A stretch of 64,000 nt of DNA from Ligula intestinalis (Eukaryota > Platyhelminthes > Cestoda > Diphyllobothriidea > Diphyllobothriidae): NCBI GenBank assembly GCA_036362985.1, contig JAYGXS010000004.1:8499583-8563582 (forward strand), in the 5' to 3' direction. The first letter of the stretch is position 1. Each line of letters opens with the position of its first letter. The notes under the pieces are model-generated. The model searched no databases. It had not been told where the DNA came from and saw only the letters and a program-made list of their open reading frames with translations. Positions 54,076 through 64,000 of the stretch are shown here, piece by piece. Position numbers and translations under genes: made by a program.

Positions 54076-55869
54076 GGCCACGTATGTCCGTCCGTAGTGT
54101 CAGGACATCATGACATGATGCGCGCATCAAGCACTGGTTAAGATCAAGGACGTGCGTGCACCCATCTCCTTGTTCTGGCCAGCCTTTACAACTAGCCAGC
54201 GGGTTCATCCCTGTCTTTGTTCCGACTGGGTTCCTCTCAGCCTCTTACGTTTAAGCCTCTCCATAAATCCCTCTTTGATAAAATGACTCGTCACTTGAAC
54301 TGTACCTTCGTCCTCAGTACACGTCCTACCTACAAACAGTCCTGCGTTTTGCATATATGAAATTCTGCCTACAGACAGCTGTCTGTTTTATATACATTAC
54401 ATTCGTCCTGCCTACAGACTGCTTTTCATTTTCAATGCATAACATGACCCACGCATGGGCTCCATCTAACATAGGAAGCCTTCACACCGTGTCGGATAAA
54501 ATATCTATGGATAACGGCGACTTGCTCTGTTGAGATGGCGAGCAGTACCCTCGGCGTATCCACCTGCCACTACGTATGATAGAAGATATTCTAGACAGAA
54601 TGCGCACATAGCTAGGACACGATGGCATCTACAAGACCCAGTGGGCCCTTATGTGCATATATAAATGATCTAACGTGAAAAGCTCGGTGTGAAATTTCAT
54701 TCGCTGCTGCTACCAAACAATATTAATATGACGAATGAACAGGGTTCTTCTTCAGCTACGCCTCACAGGACATTCCAACGAACGCGTTTGTGTTGACATA
54801 GTTGGACCCATACTGCCCACAGCTATCACTTTAAACTAACTCGCACGCAATGTGCTGACCTTCATTAGATGATCTGCCTTTCGGCCCGACCCCCCCCCTC
54901 GATTTCATTGACTCTGTCTTGGCACCGTCCTCAGAGGGGTGATGGAAGAGAGAGTGCGCTAGGCGCGGCACAAATGTACATTCACTGAAAACTAAATACG
55001 TGCAAGTCACTACCCCTGCACTGACCTGTTTAGAGCGTACGGTGGACATAATCGACATCGTTGGGTCGAACTGTCGTGTGTGTTGCACGCGTAGATGGTC
55101 TGTTTATTTTTTTCCACAACGACTGCGCTCACGCCTGGTCGCCCTGACACTGTCTTGCCATGGGAGAAAATGGCTAATGGAAGAGCGAGCGCAGTAGATA
55201 CTTCACAAGTCTGCCCACTAGGAAAAAGTATGCACGGAAGAATTCTGAGTGCTGTTATATCGCCGTGGGAAACGCGATAGACATCGACATTTGTGACTGT
55301 TAAACTCTCACCGTTGATCGATATCTGCGTATTTTTTAATGTTCTGGCATCACTGAGTAGAACGAAGAGCTTTAGTTTACTCGGAAAGGCGGATGAGAAC
55401 CAAGCGGAGATTGCAAGTGTCCTTTATGGTACTTCCATACCATGGGAATCACTTCTAGTCAACCATTTATACAAATCATCTCGACGACACAACAGGTCTT
55501 ATCTTGTTCCAAAATCTCAGTAACTTTGAAAACTTACCGGACTTTAGTTGGCGACAGACGTTGTCAATGCAATTTTATGCGTATTGCTTTTCAGATGTGA
55601 GATTTTTAATTAACTGAAACATTTCTGCCCATATGTAGGCTTTAATCTTAGTGGGTCTGGACAACTGTTCTTATAGTCGTCTAAATAATGTTTAAACCGT
55701 AGCCAACTGCCAACTGGAAAAAAATTGGTGCGGATAATGTTTTAAATCGGTTCGTTTTAATGAGAACGTAGAAATATCTTAACGAGGGGAACTACTTGGG
55801 TGAAAATCAGACCTGCAACAAGGTTTGGCATGTCTTCAATAACTGCGAGCGTCCACTGTGGGGAGTCGT
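54076..55869. other. Intergenic, nothing recognised
   Basis: Short open frames only. A C-run lies at 54890-54897. Confidence 0.45.
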
Positions 55870-56290
55870 GCTGGCTGACTCATCATGCCAAGGCTGCAGT
55901 CGCGATGAATGCCCGCACCCTGCCCACCTCTCGCTCAATGTCTGGCGTTAACCACTAACACGCGAGGTTGCGGTCTGACCAAATAACATCAAGACTGACT
56001 GACACAAGGACACCTAAGGGTGCTGCTCAAATGACTGCGGCCAGACATCACTCAGAATTCTGACCCACCAGGGAGCGGCCTCAGGCAGCGCTGTCAGTGC
56101 CATTGAAGATCTCACGGTCGCATGCCTGCCAATCCGAGTCAAATCTCCTGCTATCTATTCTTTGATCATTCTGCAGAATAAACTCTTCCTACCACGCTGG
56201 CCTTCCCACGACTCCGCTCTTCTCTTAAGGAACCGTGCCTGGAAGATCGTAGCAGTAAGGGTTAAGCCTTCTTAGCCTTAACGCCTCTCC
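55870..56290 (-). repeat. Dispersed repeat family B, reverse copy (long)
   Basis: Reverse strand starts aaggctaagaaggcttaacc, then gatcttccaggcacggttcc, ttaagagaagagcgg, tttattctgcagaatg, and gcaggagatttgactcgg. It ends with gcgggcattcatcgcgactg and gatgagtca, as in 8205-8560. Confidence 0.75.
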
Positions 56291-56494
56291 ATATGTCCTG
56301 TCCTCTGTAACTACAGACTTTATCGGAAATCGATGCTAGGAGGCCCTTCTGTGTTTGTCAAGGCATGCAAATGCCATAGAAAGGGACTTCCAAGAATTCT
56401 AACAGTGTAGACAACTTTGAGAATCTGGTAATGATCTTTGTCCCGTAATCTGTTAACTTAACGCACTTCTGGCATGTTTAATATTCCAAATGAT

Positions 56495-56640
56495 GACCGA
56501 CAGGGCAACAAGCCGGTCCCTTGGACTTAATAACGCGAGTTCGAGTCTCAGGCGATACGAACTTGGGGTTCGGTGTTGGTCGCGACTGATGGCTTATAAG
56601 CCAGAAGTGGCCATTCCAGATTACCTTGCCTAACGTTCCG
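56495..56640 (+). mobile_element. SINE family C, forward copy
   Basis: Contains gcgagttcgagtctcagg (B box), then ggtcgcgactgatggcttat and agccagaagtggccattcca. The A box is diverged. Confidence 0.65.
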
Positions 56641-57704
56641 GTACCTCAGAAACCGCAAAAGCCACCTTTCTGTGGCAGGCCGAAACAGTCTCGAGGGAGC
56701 CGGTAGTTTCGGGCCGTTTTGGTTCGTTCAAACCAACCACATTTCTGAACAGCTACAAATCGAACCGTCGTTTCCGCTATGTGCCGCACATCATGGTGTG
56801 CGCGGTGACGGTGATTCATGTGATGAAGACTCGCGACGCATCTACCACACTATATCTTCCCTCTACCCACCCTCAGCGCAGGGTCATGGCCGAGTCAGAA
56901 GGACCGGAGGCGCGCTCGGGCGCAGGTGGCTGGCGGGGCTTGTGTCCGCGCCTATGCATGACGTTATTTATGGGTGCGCACCGCTCCTTCCCCCAACCCG
57001 TATAATTGATCCCGTACCTTGCCGTCCTTCGTGTTAATCCAACACATTTGTCACATAGCACTGCAGACCTCCGCAGTCCACATGAAAAATAAGTGAGGTA
57101 AAATCCGTGGGTAGATGATATCTAAAAAGTGTAGGTTTTACCACTACCTATCAGCCTGTGTCTAGGTAAGCTAACTATTTTCTCCCCTTAGAAGGTGCAC
57201 ACATCCACAGAAGGAAGTCTCAGTTCAAACTTGCTTCAACCTCTTCCAATCGCAAGGCGGCGAAACCTATTGGGTCATATGGAGATCAAATAAACTGTAG
57301 CAAAGGTATTCCGGTCCAAAGGGGAGGACTAGGACCAGTTTGTATACGGTCGCAGGTATCGTTAATATCAGAAGGAAATAAAAGTGAAGCACGTCCTACG
57401 TAGTGGCGCCTGTTACACGTCTGCGCCTCTCGCAAATGCTCGTACGTGCGCATCATTGATAGTCTGCTGCTCGGCCAATCACGGCCTCACAATAGCCGCC
57501 AATCAGCTTCAAGGTCGTGTCACGCATGCTCTCGCTCAAAGCACTGGGACGACTCCAATTAGCACTCGGACACTAGCTGCATTCTCTCCTACGACTGCTG
57601 ACTTCTTCCAACAGCCTCATCTCCACTTTTTTCTGTACATAATGTCAAATCTTCCTAAATAGCGTCCTACTTCACTTCCTACTTGGGAACTGTGCTGGAA
57701 AGAA
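56641..57704. other. Intergenic, nothing recognised
   Basis: No recognised gene. A short stretch near 56918-56936 (cgggcgcaggtggctggcg) also occurs at 24149-24167. Confidence 0.45.
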
Positions 57705-59060
57705 TTGCATAGACTGCCTATACTCACGGCCGGTCAACGTAATTTGACGACTTTAGGTCAACAAATACACTACCCGAAGGCCGTGGTGACCTTGAGAGAA
57801 GACAAGATGATGCGTCATCTAACGGAGAACAGCATACTTAATGCGCCTCAGCATGGGTTCCTCGAAAACGACCTTGTGACACCTGTCAGCTCTCCTTCTT
57901 CGATCATGAGGTACAATCTAGAGGCAGCGATTTTGCACTTTAAATCCTCTATTTATTTTGCCAAAAAGGCATTTGAACGTATTGACTATGATCTCCTCCT
58001 CCTGAAACCTGCCTCTTTCGGTATCGATAACAATGTTCTGAATTCACTATCCCCCTATTTGGATGCTCGCACACAGAGTTAAAAGTTCCAATATTACCTC
58101 TAATTCAACGCATGTGAAGAGTGGAGTTATTCAGGGTAGCATGTTTCGCCCGCTATTATTTTATCTTTTTCTCACCAATATTTCAGATTTGTTTAAGTAT
58201 AGTAGGCTCTGTATGTAGGCTGACGATTTAAAAGTTGCTTATTGATATAAACCGGCAGATCGCATCATCGCGCTTGGGCTCATGAAAAACAGTTATTCGA
58301 GCTATTCCCCAGTGGCACTGCACATGGCACCTTTCACTTTTTAGCACAAATACTCCGTTATGATTGTTGGGGACGATAATCAGCCTCAGTTAAGTATAGA
58401 ATTTCACGAACTTAATCTGCCAGGAGTTATTAAGGATCTGATTATATAATATTCTAATGGTATTAATCTATGAGAGCATTGCACCCTGGTTGTCTTGAAA
58501 GCACGCCAAACTACCGGATCTATTCTCGGAAATTTTGAAACCGTCAATGGTATAACCAACCTTTATGAAATGTACGTTAGACCTGGTGTGGGTTGCTGCT
58601 TGTTTCTAGTGAAGCTTATGCGCGCTAGAAAACACAGGAAAATAGAATCGGTCCAGCAGTTCTTTACTAAAAGAAGCTTCACCTCAGAACACCGTAACCT
58701 GTCCTACGATCCACGTCGTGAGCTTACTAAGCTTGATCCGCTGTGGTTTCGCAGATTACGGAAGGGGCATTTTTTTCTGTTTAAACTTTTAAAAATTCGT
58801 ACATTTAAGTCCCTTACTACTCTGAGGCAGCATGACCATTGTTGACCCACCAGTTTGCAAGATGGCTTTTTATTTCACCCTGTGGTACGCACAGTTACAT
58901 ATCGCCAGTTACTTTCAGTAAGTACCATAACAATCTGGAATAAGCTACCCAGAAGTATCAAAACTCAGCAAAACTATTCTTTGTTCAAGAGACCTAGCAT
59001 AAGTTTTCTACATTCAGGAGAACTTTCACGAATTTTGGGCGCTAACTCGGTGGCATTGTA
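57705..59060 (+). mobile_element. Second LINE: decayed reverse transcriptase
   Basis: Encodes LTENSILNAPQHGFLENDLV, then IYFAKKAFERIDYDLLLLK (the palm aspartate of the usual DFxKAFD is lost), then SGVIQGSMFRPLLFYLFLTN and ADDLKVAY after a stop. It continues with EHRNLSYDPRRELTKLDPLW and RRLRKGHFFLFKLL. Several stops and frameshifts show that it is dead. It differs from the CR1-like copy at 48 kb. Confidence 0.8.
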
Positions 59061-59744
59061 GGAGTCTAGGCTGCGAGTGTGCTCAGAACACTACAATTAT
59101 TATGCCCAGTTGCGTACAGTAAGAGAAGGACTAAGACCAGTAGGAGTTGTTTATTGTGTACAGGAACTCAGTGGTGGTCTGAAGCCCCGATGCGCGGTAG
59201 ACCCGGGCCTTGCTCGCGCGTCTGTCTGTGAGCGTGCTGTGGGCGTGAATGGGTAAACGTCATGCGAGAGTGAGTTACTGACTGCTTGCTCAACTGCTTG
59301 GCCAATAGCAGTCTACGCCACTTGTGCTTGGCTGTTCAGAAGCGGATAGGGAGGGGATCGCGGTCACGTGACGATCTGGGGGGCTGGGCGCCAGCGCCAC
59401 AGAATCCCTCTTTCGCTCTGGTGGCGTTCGCGGACTCTGAGCTCTCTGTCAGGCTTCGTGCTGAGGACAATGGAACTGACTGCAGCCCACAATCGGCTAA
59501 TTCTTCAGTCGACAGCGAGCAACCGTTCGCCGACACACATTTCTCTGCAGCGGACTACCCGATCCGTAACACTCAAGGGAGATTGAAAACATGGTGTTCA
59601 TGCGCAAGTATCTTCACTCTCCCGAACATAAATCATTCAACGAGCTGCATTTTTTTCGCCGGAATTTTTTCACTTTCAGTTCCATCCATTACTTTACATC
59701 CCCTTCGGCCTTGCCTGTAAACTAGCAATGAATCAATGAATAAA
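59061..59744. other. Intergenic
   Basis: No gene is recognised. ATGAATCAATGAATAAATAG at 59727 resembles the short tandem 3' ends of some LINEs. Confidence 0.4.
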
Positions 59745-59985
59745 TAGATTGGAAGACTGGGGTGCCATAAAGAAGTCCGAAACAGTCTGCATTTGAACTG
59801 ACTTCCAGCCTTATTACGTGTGTATGCATATTTTGAGGAGTACGGACGTTAGCCCTTGATGAGCCTACTCGTGTTTATTCGAGATAAAAAAATGCAATGA
59901 TATACAGACAACATAAAATACAGTCAAAAGCATTTTCACTAAAATATCTGTACAACAAATAGGCAGTAGTGTGATGCATATAAAT
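59745..59985 (-). mobile_element. LINE 3' tail copy (same as 28375-28500)
   Basis: Contains gattggaagactggggtgcc, ttatttgtaca-type reverse landmarks, and aaaaatgcaatgatatacag followed by acaacataaaatacagtc. It matches 28420-28500 and 60755-61010. Confidence 0.65.
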
Positions 59986-60754
59986 TGAACTTTGCCTGTA
60001 AAATGGCAATGAATAAATAAGTTATACCTGCTAAGGTATCATAGCTTGGGCTGCGTGGCATTAAAAAAAGCCCGACAGCTTCCTGTAGCGCCCGTCTCTG
60101 TCCTCATCTCTTCCGATCCACCTCTGATCGGGCACGAACGAAGCCCGCTGCCTCCGTGACGTTAACCAAGTCGGTGTGCATTCACGCCTTATGGTCGTTT
60201 GAAACGCACACCTGGGAGGATTTCGGCATTTGGCCCGAGCGGGTAACTCGCGCCAGCTATGCCCGCGCGACACGCCCCAGCCGACTGCTGGGGGCGGGAG
60301 TTTGGAAATGCACTTTTATCGCGCATTGTACTTTCAGCGTGTCAGCTGCACACAAAGCGACGATCAAAGGGTGATTTTCTGCGAGGACTGCCAGACATTC
60401 AGCGTAGCCCGCCACTGGCCGTGCTAATTAGGCGCACGGCTGCGGCAGAAAATATCGATTTTATGATCCGTCATCCAGTCAGAGATTTGGTGAGCCTCCA
60501 TGACAAAGGCAAATGGCTAATTCAAAAGAACGTTTCTTCGCAAATGGACACAGCTTCAGCAGGCGTGGACTGGGTGAGACGTCGCAGCAATTAGCTCAGA
60601 AATTGATTAACATCATCAAGAATTAGCTTAGCACAGTGTCTGTCCATTGTATCGTTGCAGGCATCAGCGGGCATGCATGCAATGCGGCTTTAAATGAGAG
60701 CATCCATTTAAATAATAGGATTATCGAAAAGTGTGTTGGAAGCGTGCAGGTACA

Positions 60755-61010
60755 ACGAGGGATTGGAAGACTGCGGTGCCAGAAAGAATGCCGAAACAGC
60801 CTGCATTTGAACGGACTTCAAACCTGTTTGCATGCAGATGCAGGTGTTGAGGATTACGGGAATCACCCCATGATGACCTTATTCATGTATAGTCCAAATA
60901 AAAAATGCGATGATATAAAGACAGCATAAAAGATAGTCGGGCGTAAGACTCACAGAAACATCTGTACAGCAAGTAGATCGTAGTGGGATGTATATAAATT
61001 GAAATACGGG
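60755..61010 (-). mobile_element. LINE 3' tail copy
   Basis: Begins gattggaagactgcggtgcc, with gaatgccgaaacagcctgca, aaaaaatgcgatgatataaa and gacagcataaaagatagtc. Close relative of 59745-59985, same orientation, 1 kb apart. Confidence 0.65.
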
Positions 61011-61084
61011 CATCACAAGATATTAAATGAAGAAGAGGAAAACTTCGTTGGGAAGGTTAACACTTTACTGTGTAAATTTTCGAG

Positions 61085-61665
61085 TCAGGTTCCCCCGCTC
61101 GTCTTCAGACCTGAGAAAAGTGCACAAAAAACAATTGAAATTTTCTATGTCCAGAAAAATCAATAATCACATGAACTGTACATCAATTGACAGGCTTATG
61201 TCAGTCTGCGCAGGTAGACGTTACATGCATTTCATCATTCCGCTGTGGTTGGTCGCGCGCGTTGAACTTGGCCTTGAGGTAACTATAGCTGGCGTCCAAA
61301 TCGACATGCGTGTTGATGCATGCTTCGTCTGAGTGCACTGCTTCCACGAATTCGCGGTCTTTTCTTGTTGGATAAGCGCCAATAATCCGTGTGTTCTCCC
61401 TTGCGAATATGTGGCCGGTTTCCACTGTGCGCATGGCATCTGGGGATAAATGGTCTTGTCTTCTGATCACTGGTTGGTGTTGCTGTATGAGGGTTGAGGC
61501 GGAATGACGAAATACATTTAACGCCTACCGGCGCGGACTGACATAATCCTGCCAATCGGTGTGCACTTCAGATGATTATTGATTTTTCTGGACGTTAACA
61601 ATTATAATTGTTTGGTGCACATTTTCTCAGGTTTGAAGACGGGCGGGGGAACCTGTCTCAAAAAT
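61085..61665. repeat. Inverted repeat, arms ~160 bp
   Basis: The left arm (61085-61240) contains caggttcccccgctcgtctt and tccagaaaaatcaataatca, then gtcagtctgcgcaggtagac. The right arm (61500-61665) is the reverse complement of a close relative: gaaagtccagaaaaatc-type and gtcagtccgcgccggtaggc read on the opposite strand. The ~260-bp centre is unpaired. Confidence 0.8.
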
Positions 61666-62085
61666 TTAAACATTTCAGTTTCAGCCTTTCCAAAGAAATT
61701 GAAATAGGAGTTCATCTTCTGCTCATCAGAATAAATTTGCAGGTTTGCTGACATTTCGGACAGCTGTGCCGGTTGCCCTTTGTCGAAACCAATACCGATT
61801 TTTATCGATCAGCAAGTTTAACTTTGCGGCTGTATATATTGGCCTTGGGCTGATCGATTTTTTTGTCCGTTCACTGTTTGGCTCTGCGTGTGGATTTTGG
61901 CTTGGCAGTTAGTGGTCTGTTTCGTCCCCATGAAGTCGAGGTCATCATAGACCATATTGCGCTCACCGGAATCTATATGTTTCTTCGCTGACGTTTCAGA
62001 AAGCTGGGCCGGCTGTCCTTTTTCAAAGCGTGAACTGACTTTATCGATCACCGATTCAAAGCTGTGGCTGTACGTGAGCACAATA
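61650..62085 (-). repeat. Tandem pair of decayed coding-like units
   Basis: On the reverse strand two units in tandem read KGQPAQLSE-[TM]-SAK/N. The first (62081-61920) reads RFEKGQPAQLSETSAKKHID then GERNMVYDDLDFMG. The second (61815-61650) reads GFDKGQPAQLSEMSANLQIY then a DEQKMNSYFNFFG-like end. They are in different frames. I do not recognise the protein. Confidence 0.6.
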
Positions 62086-62229
62086 TGTTATATGATTCTA
62101 CGCCCGGATTTTTGACTTTTGCAAACCTGAATAGAGGTAATGACTGGTCGAAAATATTCTCGTAGGGAAAGTCGGTGGTCATCAAAAAAGCACTGCAACT
62201 GACAGTTGAACACATCCACATGTGTGCAG

Positions 62230-62410
62230 TTATGTCTGCCTACGCTGGTCTGGCCAATCGCCTTCAATCCTGGATCACACAAAGACCACTGTCCAGACAG
62301 TCACGACTTTTATCGCGCTCACGCTACGGATGCCGGCCCATGAGGTTTTTCCCCGTTTCTCCAACCGTCAACTTCCTACCACCTATTTTCCATTTCTTCC
62401 GTGCAGTGCT
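62230..62410 (-). repeat. Family A-like reverse fragment
   Basis: Contains ctggtctggccaatcgcctt and, further on, caaccgtcaacttcctacca, matching reverse-strand family A landmarks (gattggccagacc, ggaagttgactgt). The middle differs. Confidence 0.4.
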
Positions 62411-62439
62411 TTTTGTGCTTGTAATTTTAATGGCTGTGA

Positions 62440-63125
62440 GCATGACTGATCTAGCCGGCCTCAATTATGTTCCGTACGGTGCTTCTCTACGTGCGACGAT
62501 CCGTGGCCACAGGCCTGGACAGTTCAACCCATTCTCTTCGCCAACGCCGGAGACCGAATACACAAGGTCCAAGAAACACTTCCATGTCCGGAAAGACTGA
62601 GTCGCGCCAGATTTTCAGTTGACCTCCTCTTGTACGTTTCCAATTAGGCAACGGTTTCAAGTCGAGGGCAGTAGCACTGAGCTCCTGAAGTTGACAGCGA
62701 TTGCGGACTGTCTAATTTCGGATGAAGTCGGTGAACTTCACTCGAAGGATGCTTCTCAGACAGTAGTGGTCAAAGTCTTCCAGTTTCTGTTCATATTCCA
62801 CGCGCATAGCCCAACATTTGCATCCGTAGAGGAGAATGGACCGCACAGATGCACGGTACATGCGTATCTTTTTTGAGATAGAAATATCGCGTCGGGTGCA
62901 TAAGCATTCCTGAGGGCTGGAGAAAACTCGTCGTGCTGCGTCAGTTTGGAAGACTATTTCATCCTTACTCTGTTCATTCGGTAGCAACCTAGCTCCGAGG
63001 TATTTGAAACTGTCGACTTCTTCAAGTGGAAAGCCACTAGTCTCGAGAGGTGTCATCTCTTTGGCAGGGATGCAGCATGAAAACACTTTGGTCTTCCCGT
63101 CGTTTTTGGACAAACTGACTGATTT
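62440..63125 (-). mobile_element. LINE C-terminal fragment (RTE-like family, copy 4, reverse)
   Basis: The reverse strand encodes SKNDGKTKVFSCCIPAKEMT, FKYLGARLLPNEQSKDEIVF, then ILLYGCKCWAMRVEYEQKLE followed by FDHYCLRSILRVKFTDFI. It goes on, with a deletion, to GQLKIW and a REWVELS block. It is the longest copy of this family here (142 open codons) and extends further 5' than the others. Confidence 0.8.
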
Positions 63126-63240
63126 CGCGACCTCGTTCACCCACTTGTCCTCTCATATATCCTCTTCCCATACGGAACTGGGCCTGAAGATGGCAGAGGC
63201 AAGGGTATACCTGGTAACTTGACTTACTGCGATAAAGCTG
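63126..63240 (-). repeat. Family A reverse fragment
   Basis: Reverse strand carries tgccatcttcaggcccagtt, ccgtatgggaagagg and a gtaagtcaag start. It sits between two LINE fragments. Confidence 0.55.
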
Positions 63241-63985
63241 GACGAAAACACGCTCGGTGTCTTTGTAAAGACAGCGGCGAAAATGAGTCGTGTTTGTAAA
63301 TTCAAAGACATCTTGGGTTACAGTGTACAAACATATCCATGAACAATACGGAATGTCCCTTGCAGGTCGTACCTCGTTTGATAGGGAGAGGATATGGAAG
63401 GCAAATGAAGCTTAATCAGTCTTTCAGGGTAAAACAGATTCCTAAGACAGTTCACTAGTTTGGTTGTCCGTCGTTGCACCTGCTCGATGGAATCACGGCA
63501 TCCATGCTGGTATTCCGTATTCTAAATGCGGTATAACAAAAGTAGTGATGATCCGCGCAAGCAGTTTGGGCGGAAACACTATGGAAGCAGACCTGGTCCA
63601 GTGTATGGTGATCGCCGCCTCTTAAACGACCCTCTTATAATTTTGAGAAGGCAGTAAGTTTGGAGCTGTCCAAATACCTGGATCTTTGTGCGTGCTTTCA
63701 CCGAAAGAACTTTCATTCAGTGCCGGTATTTGAGAAAACGTCTCCACACGGATTCCAAGCATAGAGCTACACTTTTTGTGGACTCGAATCCCACCAAGGT
63801 CGCGAAATTTTCAAAATTGTGTCAACTGAATTCAGAAAATCTGCCAAAACACCCTAACAATTAAGTGCGCCTAGTAGTCAATCTGGTGAAGTCTACATTA
63901 TTGCTTAGGAAATCCTGGTTGGGCAGGTGGTTTGCTGTTTTTTAATGGTAGATTCCAATAAGTTGGGCGGGTAAAATCGACCCGA
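63240..63985 (-). mobile_element. LINE fragment (same family as 27785-29010), reverse
   Basis: 63420-63985 matches 27785-28350 over about 565 bp. 63280-63420 corresponds to the segment beside the LINE copy at 28660-28790 (acatgactcatctgcgcgat region). No intact frame remains, and the copy may continue past the window. Confidence 0.6.
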
Positions 63986-64000
63986 CTGTGATTGAATTCA

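Noticed and set aside
59286..59720. 144-codon open frame
   Set aside because: No recognised domain, unlike codon patterns, and it ends in a repeat-like tail. Support is too weak.
1..64000. CRISPR arrays, operons, rRNA or prophage
   Set aside because: None seen. The splice structure and LINE/SINE content show a eukaryotic nuclear sequence.

Overview
The window is animal nuclear DNA. It carries one long spliced gene on the + strand, long repeat-filled introns, GT-AG splice sites, decayed non-LTR retrotransposons and tRNA-derived SINEs. There is no prokaryotic organisation: no operons, no ribosome-binding sites, no CRISPR. The mix of LINE tails, SINEs and moderate GC would fit a flatworm such as a large-genome tapeworm or fluke, but that is inference and no single element proves it.

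The only protein-coding gene I can support is a KDM3/JMJD1-family (JHDM2) JmjC-domain histone demethylase homologue. I reconstruct it as 12 coding exons from about 10282 to 40525. All eleven junctions have GT/AG sites and compatible phases, and the joined reading frame is 6510 nt (2169 residues plus stop). The N-terminal ~1200 residues (exons 1-3) are low-complexity, rich in Ser, Pro, Thr, Gln and acidic residues. Exons 4-7 carry the KDM3 C2HC4 zinc finger and its flanking conserved segments. Exons 8-12 carry the JmjC domain. In the sequence as given, the first residue of the Fe(II)-binding triad is Arg (R1955) instead of His, while D1957 and H2098 are kept, so the protein may be catalytically impaired.

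Layout: 1-9750 has no recognisable gene and holds repeat copies; 9750-10281 is the presumed promoter and 5' leader of the KDM3 gene; 10282-40525 is the gene, whose introns hold a 579-bp fold-back element, a 185-bp duplicated unit, a poly-G tract, several SINEs and LINE tails; 40526-64000 is intergenic and dominated by repeats. The latter include a CR1/Jockey-like reverse-transcriptase remnant (48217-49755), a second decayed reverse transcriptase (57705-59060), RTE-like and R1/Jockey-like LINE tails, an inverted SINE pair (45485-45780), and another inverted repeat (61085-61665).

I did not find a convincing new multi-gene system. The points most worth a second look are the altered JmjC metal site, the fold-back elements, and an open frame that joins a LINE fragment to exon 7.
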